Translations under genes and position numbers: made by a program | From: Budvicia diplopodorum | GTDB taxonomy: Bacteria > Pseudomonadota > Gammaproteobacteria > Enterobacterales > Enterobacteriaceae | Length of the DNA stretch: 64,000 nt | NCBI RefSeq assembly: GCF_009800925.1 | Contig: NZ_WOYF01000014.1 | Span: forward strand, 1-64,000 | Direction of reading: 5' to 3' | In this document: piece after piece, positions 30,442 through 41,591 of the stretch | Layout: the number at the start of each line of letters is the position of its first letter | Position numbering within the stretch: position 1 is the stretch's first letter | Notes under the pieces: generated by a model | Databases searched by the model: none | The model's input: only the letters and a program-made list of their open reading frames with translations | Told to the model about the DNA's origin: nothing

Positions 30442-31467
30442 TTGGCACAGAATAATACGAATATGCAGGTAACTATGAAAGACGTTGCCAATTTGGCGGG
30501 CGTTTCAACAGCAACCGTTTGCCGCGCATTAATAGAGCCAGACAAGGTCGCAAATAGGACCCGTAATAAAATAGAACGGGCAATAATACAAACCGGATAT
30601 ATTTCCCCCCAGATACAGGCCAAAAGCCATAACCAGCACGAGTCTAAAATATTACTGGCGATGGCATTAGATATTACTGACCCTTTTTTTACTGATGTGA
30701 TTGAAGGGATTAGAGAAACAGCGGCGGCTCACGGGTATATCGTTCTTTTTCTCGATAGTCGCCACCAGCCCATTGAAGCCATCTCCCTGTCTGCGATTAT
30801 GCGACAAATCAACGGTGTGATCCTATTAGGTGCAAACATTCCTTTTAATCTAAACGAGCAAGAACCTCATCCGTTTCCCCCGATGGTAATGGCGAATGAA
30901 TATTTGCCCGAGCTGAAATTGCCCACCGTCCATATTGATAACATGACCGCCGCGTTCAATGCGGTCCACTATCTACAACGCATTGGTCACAATCGCATCG
31001 CCTGTATATCCGGTCCGGAACATTTACACCTCAGCCACTACCGCCAGCAGGGCTACATTCAAGCCCTGCATCGAGGTGGCATTGCCATAGAAAAGAGCTA
31101 TATTATTTCAGGGCCGCTTAGCTTTGAAGCAGGCGCAGCATCGCTGTCTCAATTAATGTCACTGCCTCAACCGCCAAGCGCTATTTTTTGCCACAGTGAT
31201 ATTATTGCCATCGGAGCCATTCATCAGGCCAAGAAATCAGGCATAAAAATTCCTGAAGATCTCTCTATTATTGGCTTTGATGATATTGCTCTGGCACAAT
31301 ATGTCGATCCACCGTTAACCACGGTGGCGCAGCCCCGCTATAAAATTGGCCAAAAGGCAGTTTTGCTACTGCTTGAACAGCTGTACAGAAATAGTGTAAA
31401 AAGTGGTTCCATACTGCTTGATAGTGAACTCATTATTCGTGAGAGCACCGCTAAACCTCATGATTAG
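30442..31467 (+). CDS. cytR: LacI-family repressor CytR
   Basis: Controls nucleoside uptake and catabolism with CRP; cytidine relieves repression. The 341 residues have a LacI helix-turn-helix (TMKDVANLAGVSTATVCRAL, about 11-30) and a periplasmic-binding-like effector domain sharing PPMVMANE, LPTVHIDN, QPPSAIFCHSD and LSIIGFDDI with E. coli CytR. The TTG start is chosen because AAGGAG lies seven bases before it; the next ATG (30463) has no such site. The usual Ser in STATVSRAL is Cys here. ftsN follows, as in E. coli. Confidence 0.92.
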   Translation: MAQNNTNMQVTMKDVANLAGVSTATVCRALIEPDKVANRTRNKIERAIIQTGYISPQIQAKSHNQHESKILLAMALDITDPFFTDVIEGIRETAAAHGYIVLFLDSRHQPIEAISLSAIMRQINGVILLGANIPFNLNEQEPHPFPPMVMANEYLPELKLPTVHIDNMTAAFNAVHYLQRIGHNRIACISGPEHLHLSHYRQQGYIQALHRGGIAIEKSYIISGPLSFEAGAASLSQLMSLPQPPSAIFCHSDIIAIGAIHQAKKSGIKIPEDLSIIGFDDIALAQYVDPPLTTVAQPRYKIGQKAVLLLLEQLYRNSVKSGSILLDSELIIRESTAKPHD

Positions 31468-31522
31468 GTTTAATGCGGCTCTCTTTTAATTTATTTTTAG
31501 AAATATACGTAGCGAAGTCATA

Positions 31523-32347
31523 GTGGCACAACGAGATTATGTAAGCCGTAGCCGTTCAGGGACGCAGAAAAAAAATAGCCGGAAGAAAAAAGGCTCATCA
31601 GGCAGCGCCTCTAAGCTGATGATCGTACTTGCTGCCACCGTATTGGTTGTGTTCGCAGCCGGTCTCTATTTTATCACTCAGCATAAGCCCGACGTTTCAC
31701 CGGAAACAACCGGTCACCAAAAGAAGCCGGGTAACGGCTTACCGCCAATACCAGAAGAACGCTGGACCTACATCAAAGAGCTGGAAAACCGGCAGGTCAC
31801 TAATTCAGAGAATACCGGAACTAAAACGCCGAACATCAACCCACAGGCTGATTTAACGCCGGAACAGCGCCAGTTCTTAGAGCAAATGCAGGCAGATATG
31901 CGCCAGCAGCCAACTCAGCTAACCGATGTTCCGTCCAATGCCACTTCTCGCGATGGCGGAACGAAGCCAGCGGCAGTGCAACAACCGGCACAAACGCAAA
32001 CGCAGGTCACTACACCACCTCCGCCACCTCCGCCGCCACCGCCAGCAAAAAAAGCCGAACCAACCGCGCCACCTCCACCGGTAACGCCGCCAGCAACACA
32101 AACGGCAGCACAGGCACAAAACCAGCGCTGGACCATTCAGTGCGGTTCATTTAAAACTACGGAGCAGGCAGAGTCCGTCAAAGTCAGTCTAGCTTTCGCC
32201 GGTTTTGAGAGCCGTATATCCCCTAGCGGTGGCTGGAACCGTGTCGTTCTGGGTCCGTATAATAATAAAGAGAACGCAGACAAAACTTTACAACGAATCA
32301 AAGGCGCAGGCATTGGCAACTGTATTCCCGTTGCCGCTGGAAAATAA
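31523..32347 (+). CDS. ftsN: cell division protein FtsN
   Basis: Bitopic inner-membrane activator of septal peptidoglycan synthesis. The 274 residues consist of a short basic cytoplasmic tail (AQRDYVSRS, the FtsA-binding part), one membrane segment (about 31-51), a periplasmic linker with the conserved PPIPEERWTYIKELENRQV helix, a Pro-rich stretch of ten consecutive prolines around 165-174, and a C-terminal SPOR domain (about 200-272, WTIQCGSFKTTEQAE) that binds denuded glycan. Start is GTG 31523. Confidence 0.95.
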   Translation: MAQRDYVSRSRSGTQKKNSRKKKGSSGSASKLMIVLAATVLVVFAAGLYFITQHKPDVSPETTGHQKKPGNGLPPIPEERWTYIKELENRQVTNSENTGTKTPNINPQADLTPEQRQFLEQMQADMRQQPTQLTDVPSNATSRDGGTKPAAVQQPAQTQTQVTTPPPPPPPPPPAKKAEPTAPPPPVTPPATQTAAQAQNQRWTIQCGSFKTTEQAESVKVSLAFAGFESRISPSGGWNRVVLGPYNNKENADKTLQRIKGAGIGNCIPVAAGK

Positions 32348-32448
32348 AAAATAGTCATTTTATTAAGTTAGATAATCACTACGGTTACTTTACGTAGCCG
32401 TAGAACTATCGGTCATCCCTTCCTCACAGAGATGTTTCACCCGCAAGG

Positions 32449-32478
32449 GTTGAAAACCGATTATTCCTTCCCCATCTA
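32449..32478 (+). promoter_or_regulatory. predicted sigma-32 heat-shock promoter for hslVU
   Basis: GTTGAAA with TTGAAA at 32450-32455 and CCCCATCTA (32470-32478) are 14 bp apart, matching the RpoH consensus (CTTGAAA, then CCCCATNT). It lies about 65 bases before hslV, where the E. coli heat-shock promoter is found. Confidence 0.75.
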
Positions 32479-32541
32479 TAGATGCAATAAGCCTTACCGC
32501 ATTTATAAAGGCATCTTTTATCAGCTAACGAGGGTATGCAC

Positions 32542-33072
32542 GTGACAACAATTGTAAGCGTTCGTCGGAATGGTCATGTGGTAATTGGTGGTGATGGCCA
32601 AGTCACACTGGGCAACACCGTAATGAAAGGTAACGCCCGTAAAGTCCGTCGCCTGTATAACGATAAAGTGATTGCCGGTTTTGCTGGCGGTACCGCAGAT
32701 GCCTTTACGCTGTTTGAACTATTCGAACGCAAGCTAGAAATGCATCAGGGGCACTTGGTCAAAGCTGCGGTAGAGCTCGCCAAAGACTGGCGTACCGATC
32801 GCATGCTTCGCAAGCTGGAAGCCTTATTGGCCGTCGCGGATGAAAATGCCTCATTAATCATTACCGGCAACGGTGACGTGATCCAGCCAGAAAACGATCT
32901 GATCGCCATTGGATCGGGCGGCCCCTATGCTCAGTCATCGGCCAGAGCCTTGCTTGAAAATACCGATTTAAGCGCTCGTGATATCGTCGAGAAGTCACTC
33001 TCTATTGCCGGTGATATCTGTATTTATACCAACCGATTCCAAACCATCGAAGAGCTAACGGCTAAACAATAA
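32542..33072 (+). CDS. hslV: HslV peptidase subunit of the HslVU protease
   Basis: Threonine protease forming the dodecameric core of the proteasome-like ClpYQ complex. An ATG at 32536 is in frame, but the GAGGG ribosome site (32530-32534) is one base from it and seven from the GTG at 32542. The GTG also makes the residue after fMet the catalytic Thr (TTIVSVRR), as the mechanism requires, and gives 176 residues, like E. coli. GDGQVTLG and [11 protein letters not shown] are conserved. Confidence 0.96.
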   Translation: MTTIVSVRRNGHVVIGGDGQVTLGNTVMKGNARKVRRLYNDKVIAGFAGGTADAFTLFELFERKLEMHQGHLVKAAVELAKDWRTDRMLRKLEALLAVADENASLIITGNGDVIQPENDLIAIGSGGPYAQSSARALLENTDLSARDIVEKSLSIAGDICIYTNRFQTIEELTAKQ

Positions 33073-33083
33073 GGACCGAAACG

Positions 33084-34415
33084 ATGTCTGAAATGACTCC
33101 TCGCGAAATTGTCAATGAACTTGATAGCTATATCATCGGTCAGAACAAAGCCAAACGTGCCGTTGCCATCGCCTTACGTAATCGCTGGCGCCGGATGCAG
33201 CTTGATGAAATGCTGCGCCATGAAGTTACGCCTAAAAACATTCTAATGATCGGCCCAACCGGCGTCGGTAAAACCGAAATAGCCCGTCGTCTGGCTAAGC
33301 TGGCAAACGCTCCGTTCATTAAAGTTGAAGCGACAAAATTCACCGAAGTAGGCTATGTCGGTAAAGAAGTTGATTCTATTATTCGTGATTTAACCGATGC
33401 CTCAATCAAAATGGTGCGTCAACAGTCGGTTGAAAAAATGCGCTTTCGAGCAGAAGAGCTAGCGGAAGATCGTATTCTTGACGTTCTGATCCCTCCAGCC
33501 CGTGACAACTGGGGCCAGTCTGAAGGCAGCTCTGATAGTTCAGCCGCCCGCCAAGCGTTTCGTAAGAAACTACGCGAAGGCCAGCTGGATGACAAAGAGA
33601 TCGAAATCGAATTAGCTTCAGTGCCAATGGGCATTGAAATTATGGCGCCTCCGGGCATGGAAGAGATGACTAACCAGCTTCAGTCTATGTTCCAAAATAT
33701 GGGCGGACAAAAGCAGAAGCCGCGCAAGATGAAAATTAAAGACGCGTTCAAGCTGCTGATTGAAGAAGAAGCCGCCAAGCTGGTGAATCCTGAAGAGCTT
33801 AAACAACAGGCTATTGACGCCGTTGAACAGCATGGCATCGTATTTATCGATGAAATCGATAAAATCTGTAAGCGCGGTGAAACCTCCGGGCCAGACGTTT
33901 CCCGCGAAGGCGTGCAGCGCGATTTGCTGCCTTTAGTCGAAGGCTGTACGGTATCGACTAAACACGGCATGGTCAAAACTGACCATATCCTGTTTATTGC
34001 CTCCGGTGCGTTCCAAACTGCCAGCCCGTCAGATTTAATTCCTGAGCTACAGGGCCGTTTACCCATTCGCGTTGAGCTACAGGCATTAACAACCGAAGAC
34101 TTCGAAAGGATCCTGACTGAACCTAGCGCGTCTCTGACTGAACAATACAAGGCGCTGATGGCGACCGAAGGCGTAACAATCAACTTCTCAACCGACGGTA
34201 TCCGCCGCATTGCAGAAGCCGCATGGCAGGTGAATGAGCGTACAGAGAACATCGGTGCCCGCCGCTTACATACCGTGCTAGAACGCCTGATGGAAGATAT
34301 CTCTTACGATGCCAGCGAAAGCGCAGGCTCAAGCTTTGAGATTGACGCTGGCTACGTGCGCAGTCACTTAGATGAGCTGGTTGATGACGAAGATCTGAGT
34401 CGTTTTATTCTGTAA
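33084..34415 (+). CDS. hslU: HslU ATPase subunit of the HslVU protease
   Basis: AAA+ unfoldase that feeds proteins such as SulA into HslV. The 443 residues, equal to E. coli HslU, show Walker [15 protein letters not shown], the GYVG pore motif ([11 protein letters not shown]), the helical I domain (about 110-240), Walker [11 protein letters not shown], and the C-terminal LSRFIL tail that docks into HslV. It starts 11 bases after hslV and is transcribed with it. Confidence 0.98.
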   Translation: MSEMTPREIVNELDSYIIGQNKAKRAVAIALRNRWRRMQLDEMLRHEVTPKNILMIGPTGVGKTEIARRLAKLANAPFIKVEATKFTEVGYVGKEVDSIIRDLTDASIKMVRQQSVEKMRFRAEELAEDRILDVLIPPARDNWGQSEGSSDSSAARQAFRKKLREGQLDDKEIEIELASVPMGIEIMAPPGMEEMTNQLQSMFQNMGGQKQKPRKMKIKDAFKLLIEEEAAKLVNPEELKQQAIDAVEQHGIVFIDEIDKICKRGETSGPDVSREGVQRDLLPLVEGCTVSTKHGMVKTDHILFIASGAFQTASPSDLIPELQGRLPIRVELQALTTEDFERILTEPSASLTEQYKALMATEGVTINFSTDGIRRIAEAAWQVNERTENIGARRLHTVLERLMEDISYDASESAGSSFEIDAGYVRSHLDELVDDEDLSRFIL

Positions 34416-34442
34416 CACATCTCTTATACTACTAGCACGGTA

Positions 34443-34470
34443 TTTACGGGGAGCCTACGCTCCCCGTAAA
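34443..34470 (+). terminator. hairpin after hslU
   Basis: TTTACGGGGAGC (34443-34454) pairs perfectly with GCTCCCCGTAAA (34459-34470). The stem is strong, but no T run follows, so it may be a weak or Rho-assisted terminator. Confidence 0.55.
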
Positions 34471-34622
34471 CTCGTATAGTGGTTTATATAACCGGCATTA
34501 GGCCTGTTTTATCCAAGAATCAAAGCAAACTCTCGTTAAATTTTTTTTTAATGTGCGTATAATTAGCGGTGTTTTTTTAATCACCAACTTGAATTGAACC
34601 TGAATAAAATTAAAAGTAAAAC

Positions 34623-35540
34623 ATGAGCCAAACTCACTCGACAAGCAAAACTACGGCCTGGATAGAAAGCTTACGCCCACGAACGCTACCGCTCGCGCTC
34701 GCGTCTATTATCACGGGCTCGGCATTAGCCGCATGGATGAACCATTTTCAGTTAGATATCGCCCTGATGGCGCTGCTCACGGCTGCCCTGCTGCAGATCT
34801 TATCTAATCTGGCGAATGACTACGGCGATGCAATTAAAGGCAGCGATACCGAAACCCGAATTGGCCCTAACCGCGGTATGCAAAAAGGGCTTATCAGCCG
34901 AACCCAAATGAAACGCGCGCTTATTTTGACGATCGTTTTGACCGTCGCTTCAGGCATTGGCCTGATCGCTATCGCCTGTAAAAAACCTGAAGATATTCTC
35001 GGTTTTCTGGCACTGGGGCTCATGGCCATTGTTGCATCGATTAGCTATACCGTAGGCCGTAAGCCTTACGGGTATATGGGCCTTGGCGATATTTCAGTAC
35101 TTATTTTCTTTGGCTGGCTAAGCGTTGCCGGCACTTACTACCTTCAGGCAGGAGCCTTTGACAGCGTCGTCATGTTGCCCGCTACGGCCTGTGGCCTGTT
35201 GGCCACCGCGGTGTTGAATATCAATAACCTGCGGGATATCGACAGCGATCGCATGAACGGTAAAAACACGCTTGCGGTTCGTCTTGGGCCACTGTGGGGC
35301 CGTCGCTATCACTTTATGCTGCTGGCCGGTGCGCTGTTATGCCTGATTCTTTTTGCTCTGTTTGACCTACGCAGCTGGGTTGGCTGGCTATTTATTCTCG
35401 CCGTTCCACTACTTTATCGCCACGCGATGTACGTGTTGCATGAGCTAACCGCAGTCGCAATGCGCCCGATGCTAGAGCAAATGGTCAAAGGTGCTTTACT
35501 GACCAACCTGCTATTTGCCGTTGGCGTCATATTAAGTTAA
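34623..35540 (+). CDS. menA: 1,4-dihydroxy-2-naphthoate prenyltransferase MenA
   Basis: UbiA-family membrane enzyme that attaches the polyprenyl chain in menaquinone synthesis. The 305 residues contain the first Asp-rich motif NLANDYGDAIKGSDT and the second NNLRDIDSDRMNGKNTLAVR, with eight or so membrane segments between and around them. Length and position between hslU and rraA are as in E. coli. The upstream stretch holds a run of T at about 34542-34550. Confidence 0.95.
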   Translation: MSQTHSTSKTTAWIESLRPRTLPLALASIITGSALAAWMNHFQLDIALMALLTAALLQILSNLANDYGDAIKGSDTETRIGPNRGMQKGLISRTQMKRALILTIVLTVASGIGLIAIACKKPEDILGFLALGLMAIVASISYTVGRKPYGYMGLGDISVLIFFGWLSVAGTYYLQAGAFDSVVMLPATACGLLATAVLNINNLRDIDSDRMNGKNTLAVRLGPLWGRRYHFMLLAGALLCLILFALFDLRSWVGWLFILAVPLLYRHAMYVLHELTAVAMRPMLEQMVKGALLTNLLFAVGVILS

Positions 35541-35638
35541 TCCGGGGCGAGGATGGCTTTGCCATCTTCACTGGGTTCGGGATATACTGAAAATTCCCAG
35601 CGATAAATAAACAGACAACGCAAACAGGCAACTATCTT

Positions 35639-36124
35639 ATGAAATATGATACTTCCGAACTATGCGACATCTACCATGAAGAGATAAACGTTGTGGAGCC
35701 CCTGTTTTCTAACTTCGGCGGGCGTGCATCATTTGGTGGTCAAATTACCACGGTAAAATGCTTCGAAGACAACGGGTTACTTTACGATTTATTAGAAGAA
35801 AATGGTCAAGGCCGTATACTGGTAGTTGACGGCGGCGGTTCAGTACGCCGTGCGCTGATTGATGCTGAACTGGCACGTTTAGCCACTCAAAATCAATGGG
35901 AAGGTCTGGTTGTTTACGGTGCCGTCCGTCAGGTTGATGAATTAGAAGAGCTAGAGATCGGCATTCAGGCTCTGGCCTCTATTCCGGTTGGCGCTGATGC
36001 TCAAAGCATCGGAGAAAGTGATATCCGCGTTAACTTCGGCGGCGTAACCTTCTTCTCTGGCGATCACCTTTACGCTGACAATACCGGCATTATCCTGTCA
36101 GAAGAAGCGCTAGATTTAGAATAA
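35639..36124 (+). CDS. rraA: ribonuclease E activity regulator RraA
   Basis: Trimeric protein that binds RNase E and modulates its activity; fold related to a swivelling beta/beta/alpha domain. The 161 residues equal E. coli RraA and keep [20 protein letters not shown] at the start and [15 protein letters not shown] in the centre. It follows menA by 98 bases and is closed by a strong terminator. Confidence 0.96.
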   Translation: MKYDTSELCDIYHEEINVVEPLFSNFGGRASFGGQITTVKCFEDNGLLYDLLEENGQGRILVVDGGGSVRRALIDAELARLATQNQWEGLVVYGAVRQVDELEELEIGIQALASIPVGADAQSIGESDIRVNFGGVTFFSGDHLYADNTGIILSEEALDLE

Positions 36125-36146
36125 ATAGAATCGCCTTTCTTCAGCC

Positions 36147-36178
36147 ATAAAAAACGCCGCTATTGCGGCGTTTTTTCG
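36147..36178 (+). terminator. Rho-independent terminator after rraA
   Basis: AACGCCGC (36153-36160) pairs with GCGGCGTT (36165-36172), with six T beyond and an A run before it. It can also act on zapB from the opposite side. Confidence 0.85.
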
Positions 36179-36188
36179 TTAACATGAA

Positions 36189-36241
36189 TATACCCTAAGC
36201 AATGAGAGTGGCATCAAAGCTGCATTCAAGTATCACGGATA
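36189..36241 (+). repeat. ERIC-end remnant between rraA and zapB
   Basis: TATACCCTAAGCAATGAGAG at the left and GCTGCATTCAAGTATCACGG at the right resemble the two ends of an ERIC element with the centre deleted. It ends at the stop codon of zapB. The identity is weaker than at 30296. Confidence 0.4.
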
Positions 36242-36484
36242 TCAGTTAACGTCGTCCATTTTACCTAACAGTATGCGTAAACGCTCCTGCCAAAGCTGTT
36301 GCTCTTGCTTAAGCTGAGCGTTTTCATTAACTAATGACTCACGCCCGTTACCGGCAGTCTCAATTTCGCGAACTAAAGAATGATTCTTCTCTTTCAGTTC
36401 TTCAATTTCCATCTGCAACAGGGTAATAGTATCAATGGCCTGTTGGACCTTAGCTTCCAGTTTTTCAAATACTTCAAATGACAT
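36242..36484 (-). CDS. zapB: cell division protein ZapB
   Basis: Small cytoplasmic coiled-coil protein that links FtsZ (through ZapA) to MatP at midcell. The 80 residues (E. coli 81) form heptads along nearly the whole length, from [19 protein letters not shown] to [17 protein letters not shown] and the C-terminal [15 protein letters not shown]. It lies on the minus strand between rraA and glpF, the conserved position. Confidence 0.94.
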   Translation of the reverse strand: MSFEVFEKLEAKVQQAIDTITLLQMEIEELKEKNHSLVREIETAGNGRESLVNENAQLKQEQQLWQERLRILLGKMDDVN

Positions 36485-37004
36485 TATTTCGTCCTCTTAT
36501 AGACATAGCCGCAAAGCGGAAAATCAAACATTTCTAACAACCGCTAGCGGTAAACGTACACATCCCGGTAGTGGAACGCTAAAATCATATAGACTGATTG
36601 TATTTACCTGATAGGACGCTGTCTAGCCATAGACTGATATAAAACCATAATGTTCAAAAATATTATTCGATTACACGGCTTAGCCCACGGTAAATTATTA
36701 CACGACTATTTCTAATAGCAGATCTGACTAATCAGTATGTTACGCTAAAATAATGACGAATATCCCTCTCTCTCCCGAGTGAACAAGTGTTTCTAAATGC
36801 ACAAAAGCTTGCGTCAGGTATCACTTTTCGAGCAAAATTTCAGAATTGTTTGACCGATAACACATAATTGTATTTTCGTTATTTTTCGATATAGCTCGAT
36901 AACGCTAAAATCGCCAAAATACCTCTATTCTTTCAGTAGAGGAATAACGGGTAATCTTCGCTATTCGATTTACCCTCATTTCCTTCATTTTGCGGGACAA
37001 CATT
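36485..37004 (+). promoter_or_regulatory. glpF upstream region with candidate GlpR operators
   Basis: This roughly 520-base gap has no gene. Its right half contains palindrome-like sites resembling the GlpR operator (TTTTCGAGC.AAAAT type): CTTTTCGAGCAAAAT at about 36824-36838, and TATTTTCGTTATTTTTCGAT running into AGCTCGATAACG at about 36871-36903. E. coli glpFKX is repressed by GlpR and activated by CRP. The left half (36540-36780) shows nothing I can name. Confidence 0.45.
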
Positions 37005-37823
37005 ATGAGTCAAACGGCTAAGTCCTCTCTCAGGGGCCAATGTATTGCTGAGTTTCTTGGTACGGGTTTATTTCTCTTTTTGGGAATTGGATGCGTTGCT
37101 GCCCTGAAGGTCGCTGGGGCGAGCTTCGGACAATGGGAAATTAGTATTATCTGGGGTTTGGCGGTGGCGCTGGGCGTTTATCTGACCGCCGGCGTTTCCG
37201 GTGCTCATCTTAATCCGGCGGTCACTATCGCATTATGGCTATTTGCCTGCTTCGATCGCAAAAAAGTGATCCCGTATATCCTCGCTCAGATTGCTGGTGC
37301 GTTCTGCGGTGCGGCAATGGTGTATGCACTTTACTTCAGCCTGTTTCACGAAGTAGAAACCGCGCAGCATATCGTTAGAGGCAGCATAGATAGCCTGTCG
37401 CTCGCGGGCATCTTCTCGACCTATCCACATCCTGCAATTAACATCTTTCAGGCATTATGTGTAGAAATCGTGATTTCTGCCACTCTACTTGCTCTGATTC
37501 TGGCCTTGACTGACGATGGTAACGGCGTACCTCGCGGTTCATTAGGTCCATTACTGATTGGTATTTTAGTTGCCGTAATTGGCGCATCAATGGGGCCATT
37601 AACCGGATTCGCCATGAACCCGGCCCGTGATTTCGGACCAAAACTGTTTGCCTATTTTGCCGGCTGGGGCAACATAGCCATGACCGGTGGCCGTGATATT
37701 CCTTACTTTATCGTTCCAATTATTGGGCCAATTATCGGTGGCTGTTTCGGCGCATGGGGTTACCGCGTATTGATTGGCGGCAACCTGCCCTGTGACGCCT
37801 GCGCTATCGACGATAAAAAATAA
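37005..37823 (+). CDS. glpF: glycerol facilitator GlpF
   Basis: Aquaglyceroporin of the inner membrane that lets glycerol diffuse in. The 272 residues have six membrane segments and the two half-helix motifs, NPA in AHLNPAVTIAL and NPAR in FAMNPARDFGP. A TTG at 36990 is in frame, but ATG 37005 (MSQTAKSS) is the more likely start and matches the family length (E. coli 281). glpK follows 49 bases later. Confidence 0.95.
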   Translation: MSQTAKSSLRGQCIAEFLGTGLFLFLGIGCVAALKVAGASFGQWEISIIWGLAVALGVYLTAGVSGAHLNPAVTIALWLFACFDRKKVIPYILAQIAGAFCGAAMVYALYFSLFHEVETAQHIVRGSIDSLSLAGIFSTYPHPAINIFQALCVEIVISATLLALILALTDDGNGVPRGSLGPLLIGILVAVIGASMGPLTGFAMNPARDFGPKLFAYFAGWGNIAMTGGRDIPYFIVPIIGPIIGGCFGAWGYRVLIGGNLPCDACAIDDKK

Positions 37824-37845
37824 TGGTTTTTCTCACTACTTTTAA

Positions 37846-39384
<1,539 letters not shown>

Positions 39385-39408
39385 CGTGAGCTCTTAATTA
39401 GACTGAGG

Positions 39409-39432
39409 GGCCCGCGTTGCGGGCCTTTTTTA
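39409..39432 (+). terminator. Rho-independent terminator after glpK
   Basis: GGCCCGC (39409-39415) pairs with GCGGGCC (39419-39425) with a GTT loop and a T run. glpX therefore probably has its own promoter or depends on readthrough. Confidence 0.85.
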
Positions 39433-39451
39433 TTCTGTTCGATTCGGTTTT

Positions 39452-39524
39452 TACGTAAGCTTCATTCACATGGGATCAAGTGGAATATCATGATTTTCTA
39501 GCGGCCGAAAGACCGCGTTTCTAA
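39452..39524 (+). repeat. palindromic-repeat family, copy D (single arm, degraded)
   Basis: After ACGTAAGCTTCATTCACATG comes GGAATATCATGATTTTCTAG then CGGCCGAAAGACCGCGTTTC, matching in order the arm of the full element at 21795 (TTTCGTCCGCAT, GGAATATG-ACATT, CTGGCGGCCGA). It begins about 20 bases after the glpK terminator. Confidence 0.55.
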
Positions 39525-39655
39525 CCACAAATCGCCTGCCTTTATGGATAATCTAATTATCATCCCCTACAGTTGTGCGGGAATTATGGTAAAATCCTCG
39601 CCATTGTTTACCCTGCCTATAACCAGCATCAATCACTAACGGATCTAATACCTAT

Positions 39656-40666
39656 ATGAAACGTGAACTAGCGATCGAGTTTTCCCGAGTCACTGAAGCC
39701 GCCGCTTTAGCCGGATACAAATACTTAGGCCGTGGCGATAAAAATGCCGCCGACGGTGCCGCAGTAGAAGCAATGCGTATCGTACTGAATCAGGTCAATA
39801 TCGACGGTGAAATTGTTATTGGTGAGGGTGAAATTGATGAAGCGCCAATGCTGTATATCGGTGAAAAGGTAGGAACCGGTGAAGGCAGTGCCGTTGATAT
39901 TGCCGTTGATCCCATCGAAGGGACGCGTATGACCGCCATGGGCCAGCCAAACGCGCTGGCTGTGCTTGCGGTAGCCGAAAAAGGGGCGTTTCTGCATGCG
40001 CCTGATATGTATATGGAAAAGCTGGTTGTTGGCCCCGGCGCAAAAGATACCATCGATTTGAACCTGCCTCTGGCTGAAAACCTTAAGCGAGTCGCAATAA
40101 AGATGGGCAAACCACTGAGCACCTTAACCGTGATTACGCTGGCGAAACCGCGCCATGACGATGCAATAGCTGAAATGCAAAAGCTCGGCGTGCGGGTTTT
40201 CGCTATTCCTGACGGTGACGTAGCTGCCTCTATATTGACCTGCATGCCCGACAGCGAAGTCGACGTAATGTACGGCATCGGCGGTGCGCCGGAAGGGGTT
40301 ATTTCGGCCGCGGTTATTCGCGCGCTGGACGGTGACATGCAGGCCCGTTTACTGGCTCGTCATCAGGTTAAAGGCGACAACGAAGAGAACCGCCGCATTG
40401 GTGAGCAAGAGCTAGCGCGCTGTAAGCAAATGGGCATCGAAGCAGGAAAAGTTCTGCTGCTGGGCGATATGGCCCGCAACGATAATGTTATTTTCTCTGC
40501 CACCGGCATTACTAAAGGCGATTTACTGGATGGCATTCAGCGCAAAGGCGACATGGCGACCACTGAAACGCTGTTGATTCGCGGTAAATCACGCACCATC
40601 CGCCGCATCCGCTCAATTCACTATCTCGACCGCAAAGGCGCGGCGCTGTGCGATATTTTGCTATAG
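39656..40666 (+). CDS. glpX: class II fructose-1,6-bisphosphatase GlpX
   Basis: Manganese-dependent hydrolysis of fructose 1,6-bisphosphate for gluconeogenesis from glycerol. The 336 residues equal E. coli GlpX and show the Li-sensitive phosphatase motifs EIDEAPMLYIGE and DPIEGTRMTAMGQ, and YGIGGAPEGVISAA. It follows glpK after a 271-base gap containing a terminator and a repeat; its own promoter near 39560-39620 is likely. Confidence 0.97.
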   Translation: MKRELAIEFSRVTEAAALAGYKYLGRGDKNAADGAAVEAMRIVLNQVNIDGEIVIGEGEIDEAPMLYIGEKVGTGEGSAVDIAVDPIEGTRMTAMGQPNALAVLAVAEKGAFLHAPDMYMEKLVVGPGAKDTIDLNLPLAENLKRVAIKMGKPLSTLTVITLAKPRHDDAIAEMQKLGVRVFAIPDGDVAASILTCMPDSEVDVMYGIGGAPEGVISAAVIRALDGDMQARLLARHQVKGDNEENRRIGEQELARCKQMGIEAGKVLLLGDMARNDNVIFSATGITKGDLLDGIQRKGDMATTETLLIRGKSRTIRRIRSIHYLDRKGAALCDILL

Positions 40667-40719
40667 CTTTTACGTTTAGGCAGGCGTACTGATTAAAGGG
40701 TCGCCCGTACTAATGACAT

Positions 40720-40760
40720 AAAAAAGCCGGGGAGCTATTCATATCTCTCCGGCTTTTTTA
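40720..40760. terminator. bidirectional terminator between glpX and pyrE
   Basis: AAAAAAGCCGGGGAG and CTCTCCGGCTTTTTT form a long stem with one mismatch around a roughly 10-base loop, with A and T runs at either side. It ends both convergent units. Confidence 0.8.
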
Positions 40761-40794
40761 TTTCTTATATTCTATTCACTGACGCAGCGAAATA

Positions 40795-41436
40795 TCAGAC
40801 CCCGAACTCCTGCTGATAAGCCTTAATCGCCGCCAGTTGCTCGGCCATTTCCGGTTTTTCGGCCAAATATTCAATTAAGTCATCCAGCGTAATAATCGCA
40901 ATCACCCTACATGCGTAGTCGCGCTGCACTTCCTGAATCGCCGACAGCTCACTGCGGCCGCGTTCCTGGCGGTCGAGGGAGATCAGCACGCCGCTCAGCG
41001 ATGCCTGTTTCTGGCTAATAATGTCCATCGACTCACGAATCGCCGTACCGGCGGTAATCACATCGTCAACCAGCATCACCCGACCGGTTAACGGGCTACC
41101 AACCAGATTGCCACCTTCACCGTGGTCTTTGGTTTCTTTGCGGTTAAAGCAGTAAGGAATGTCGATATTATGATGTTCTGACAGTGCCACTGCGGTAGTC
41201 GTCGCAATCGGAATGCCTTTATACGCAGGCCCGAAAAGCAGATCAAATTCAATGCCTGAGTCAACCAGCGCTGCGGCGTAAAAACGCCCTAACAAAGCAA
41301 GATCTCGCCCGGTGTTAAAGAGGCCCGCATTGAAGAAGTATGGACTAACTCTGCCTGACTTCAGGTGAAATTCGCCGAACTTTAATACCTGTTTGCTAAG
41401 CGCAAACTCAATAAACTGCCGCTGGTAGGGTTTCAT
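40795..41436 (-). CDS. pyrE: orotate phosphoribosyltransferase PyrE
   Basis: Makes orotidine 5'-phosphate from orotate and PRPP in pyrimidine synthesis. The 213 residues equal E. coli PyrE and contain the PRPP loop [16 protein letters not shown] and [20 protein letters not shown] precedes the start. It lies downstream of rph, as in E. coli, but the usual UTP-sensing attenuator is not evident; a repeat arm occupies the gap. Confidence 0.97.
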   Translation of the reverse strand: MKPYQRQFIEFALSKQVLKFGEFHLKSGRVSPYFFNAGLFNTGRDLALLGRFYAAALVDSGIEFDLLFGPAYKGIPIATTTAVALSEHHNIDIPYCFNRKETKDHGEGGNLVGSPLTGRVMLVDDVITAGTAIRESMDIISQKQASLSGVLISLDRQERGRSELSAIQEVQRDYACRVIAIITLDDLIEYLAEKPEMAEQLAAIKAYQQEFGV

Positions 41437-41488
41437 GAACGGACTCTCCTTAACGGTAAATACTCGATTATCTGAGCTAATTTCAAGT

Positions 41489-41591
41489 TAGTGACAAAGC
41501 AATTTAGTTTGATTTCAGAGTAAGTTTCGTCCGCATCAATAACGCTGGAATATGAACATTCACTGGCGACCGAGGAGCGGCGCTTCCGTCG
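41489..41591 (+). repeat. palindromic-repeat family, copy B (single arm)
   Basis: GTGACAAAGCAATTTAGTTT then GATTTCAGAGTAAGTTTCGT, CCGCATCAATAACGCTGGAA, TATGAACATTCACTGGCGAC and CGAGGAGCGGCG match the left arm of the 213-bp element at 21795 in order and spacing. The second arm is reduced to a short CGCTTCCGTCGCC tail. It lies between rph and pyrE. Confidence 0.75.

Noticed and set aside
31915-32136. A minus-strand frame with a poly-glycine run opposite ftsN
   Set aside because: It is the complement of the proline-rich linker of FtsN and has no independent support.
33680-34252. A 190-codon minus-strand frame inside hslU
   Set aside because: It is a shadow of the strongly conserved hslU coding sequence; Ser/Cys/Ile-rich composition typical of antisense frames.
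39790-40338. A 182-codon minus-strand frame inside glpX
   Set aside because: It is antisense to the full-length, highly conserved glpX and has no ribosome site.
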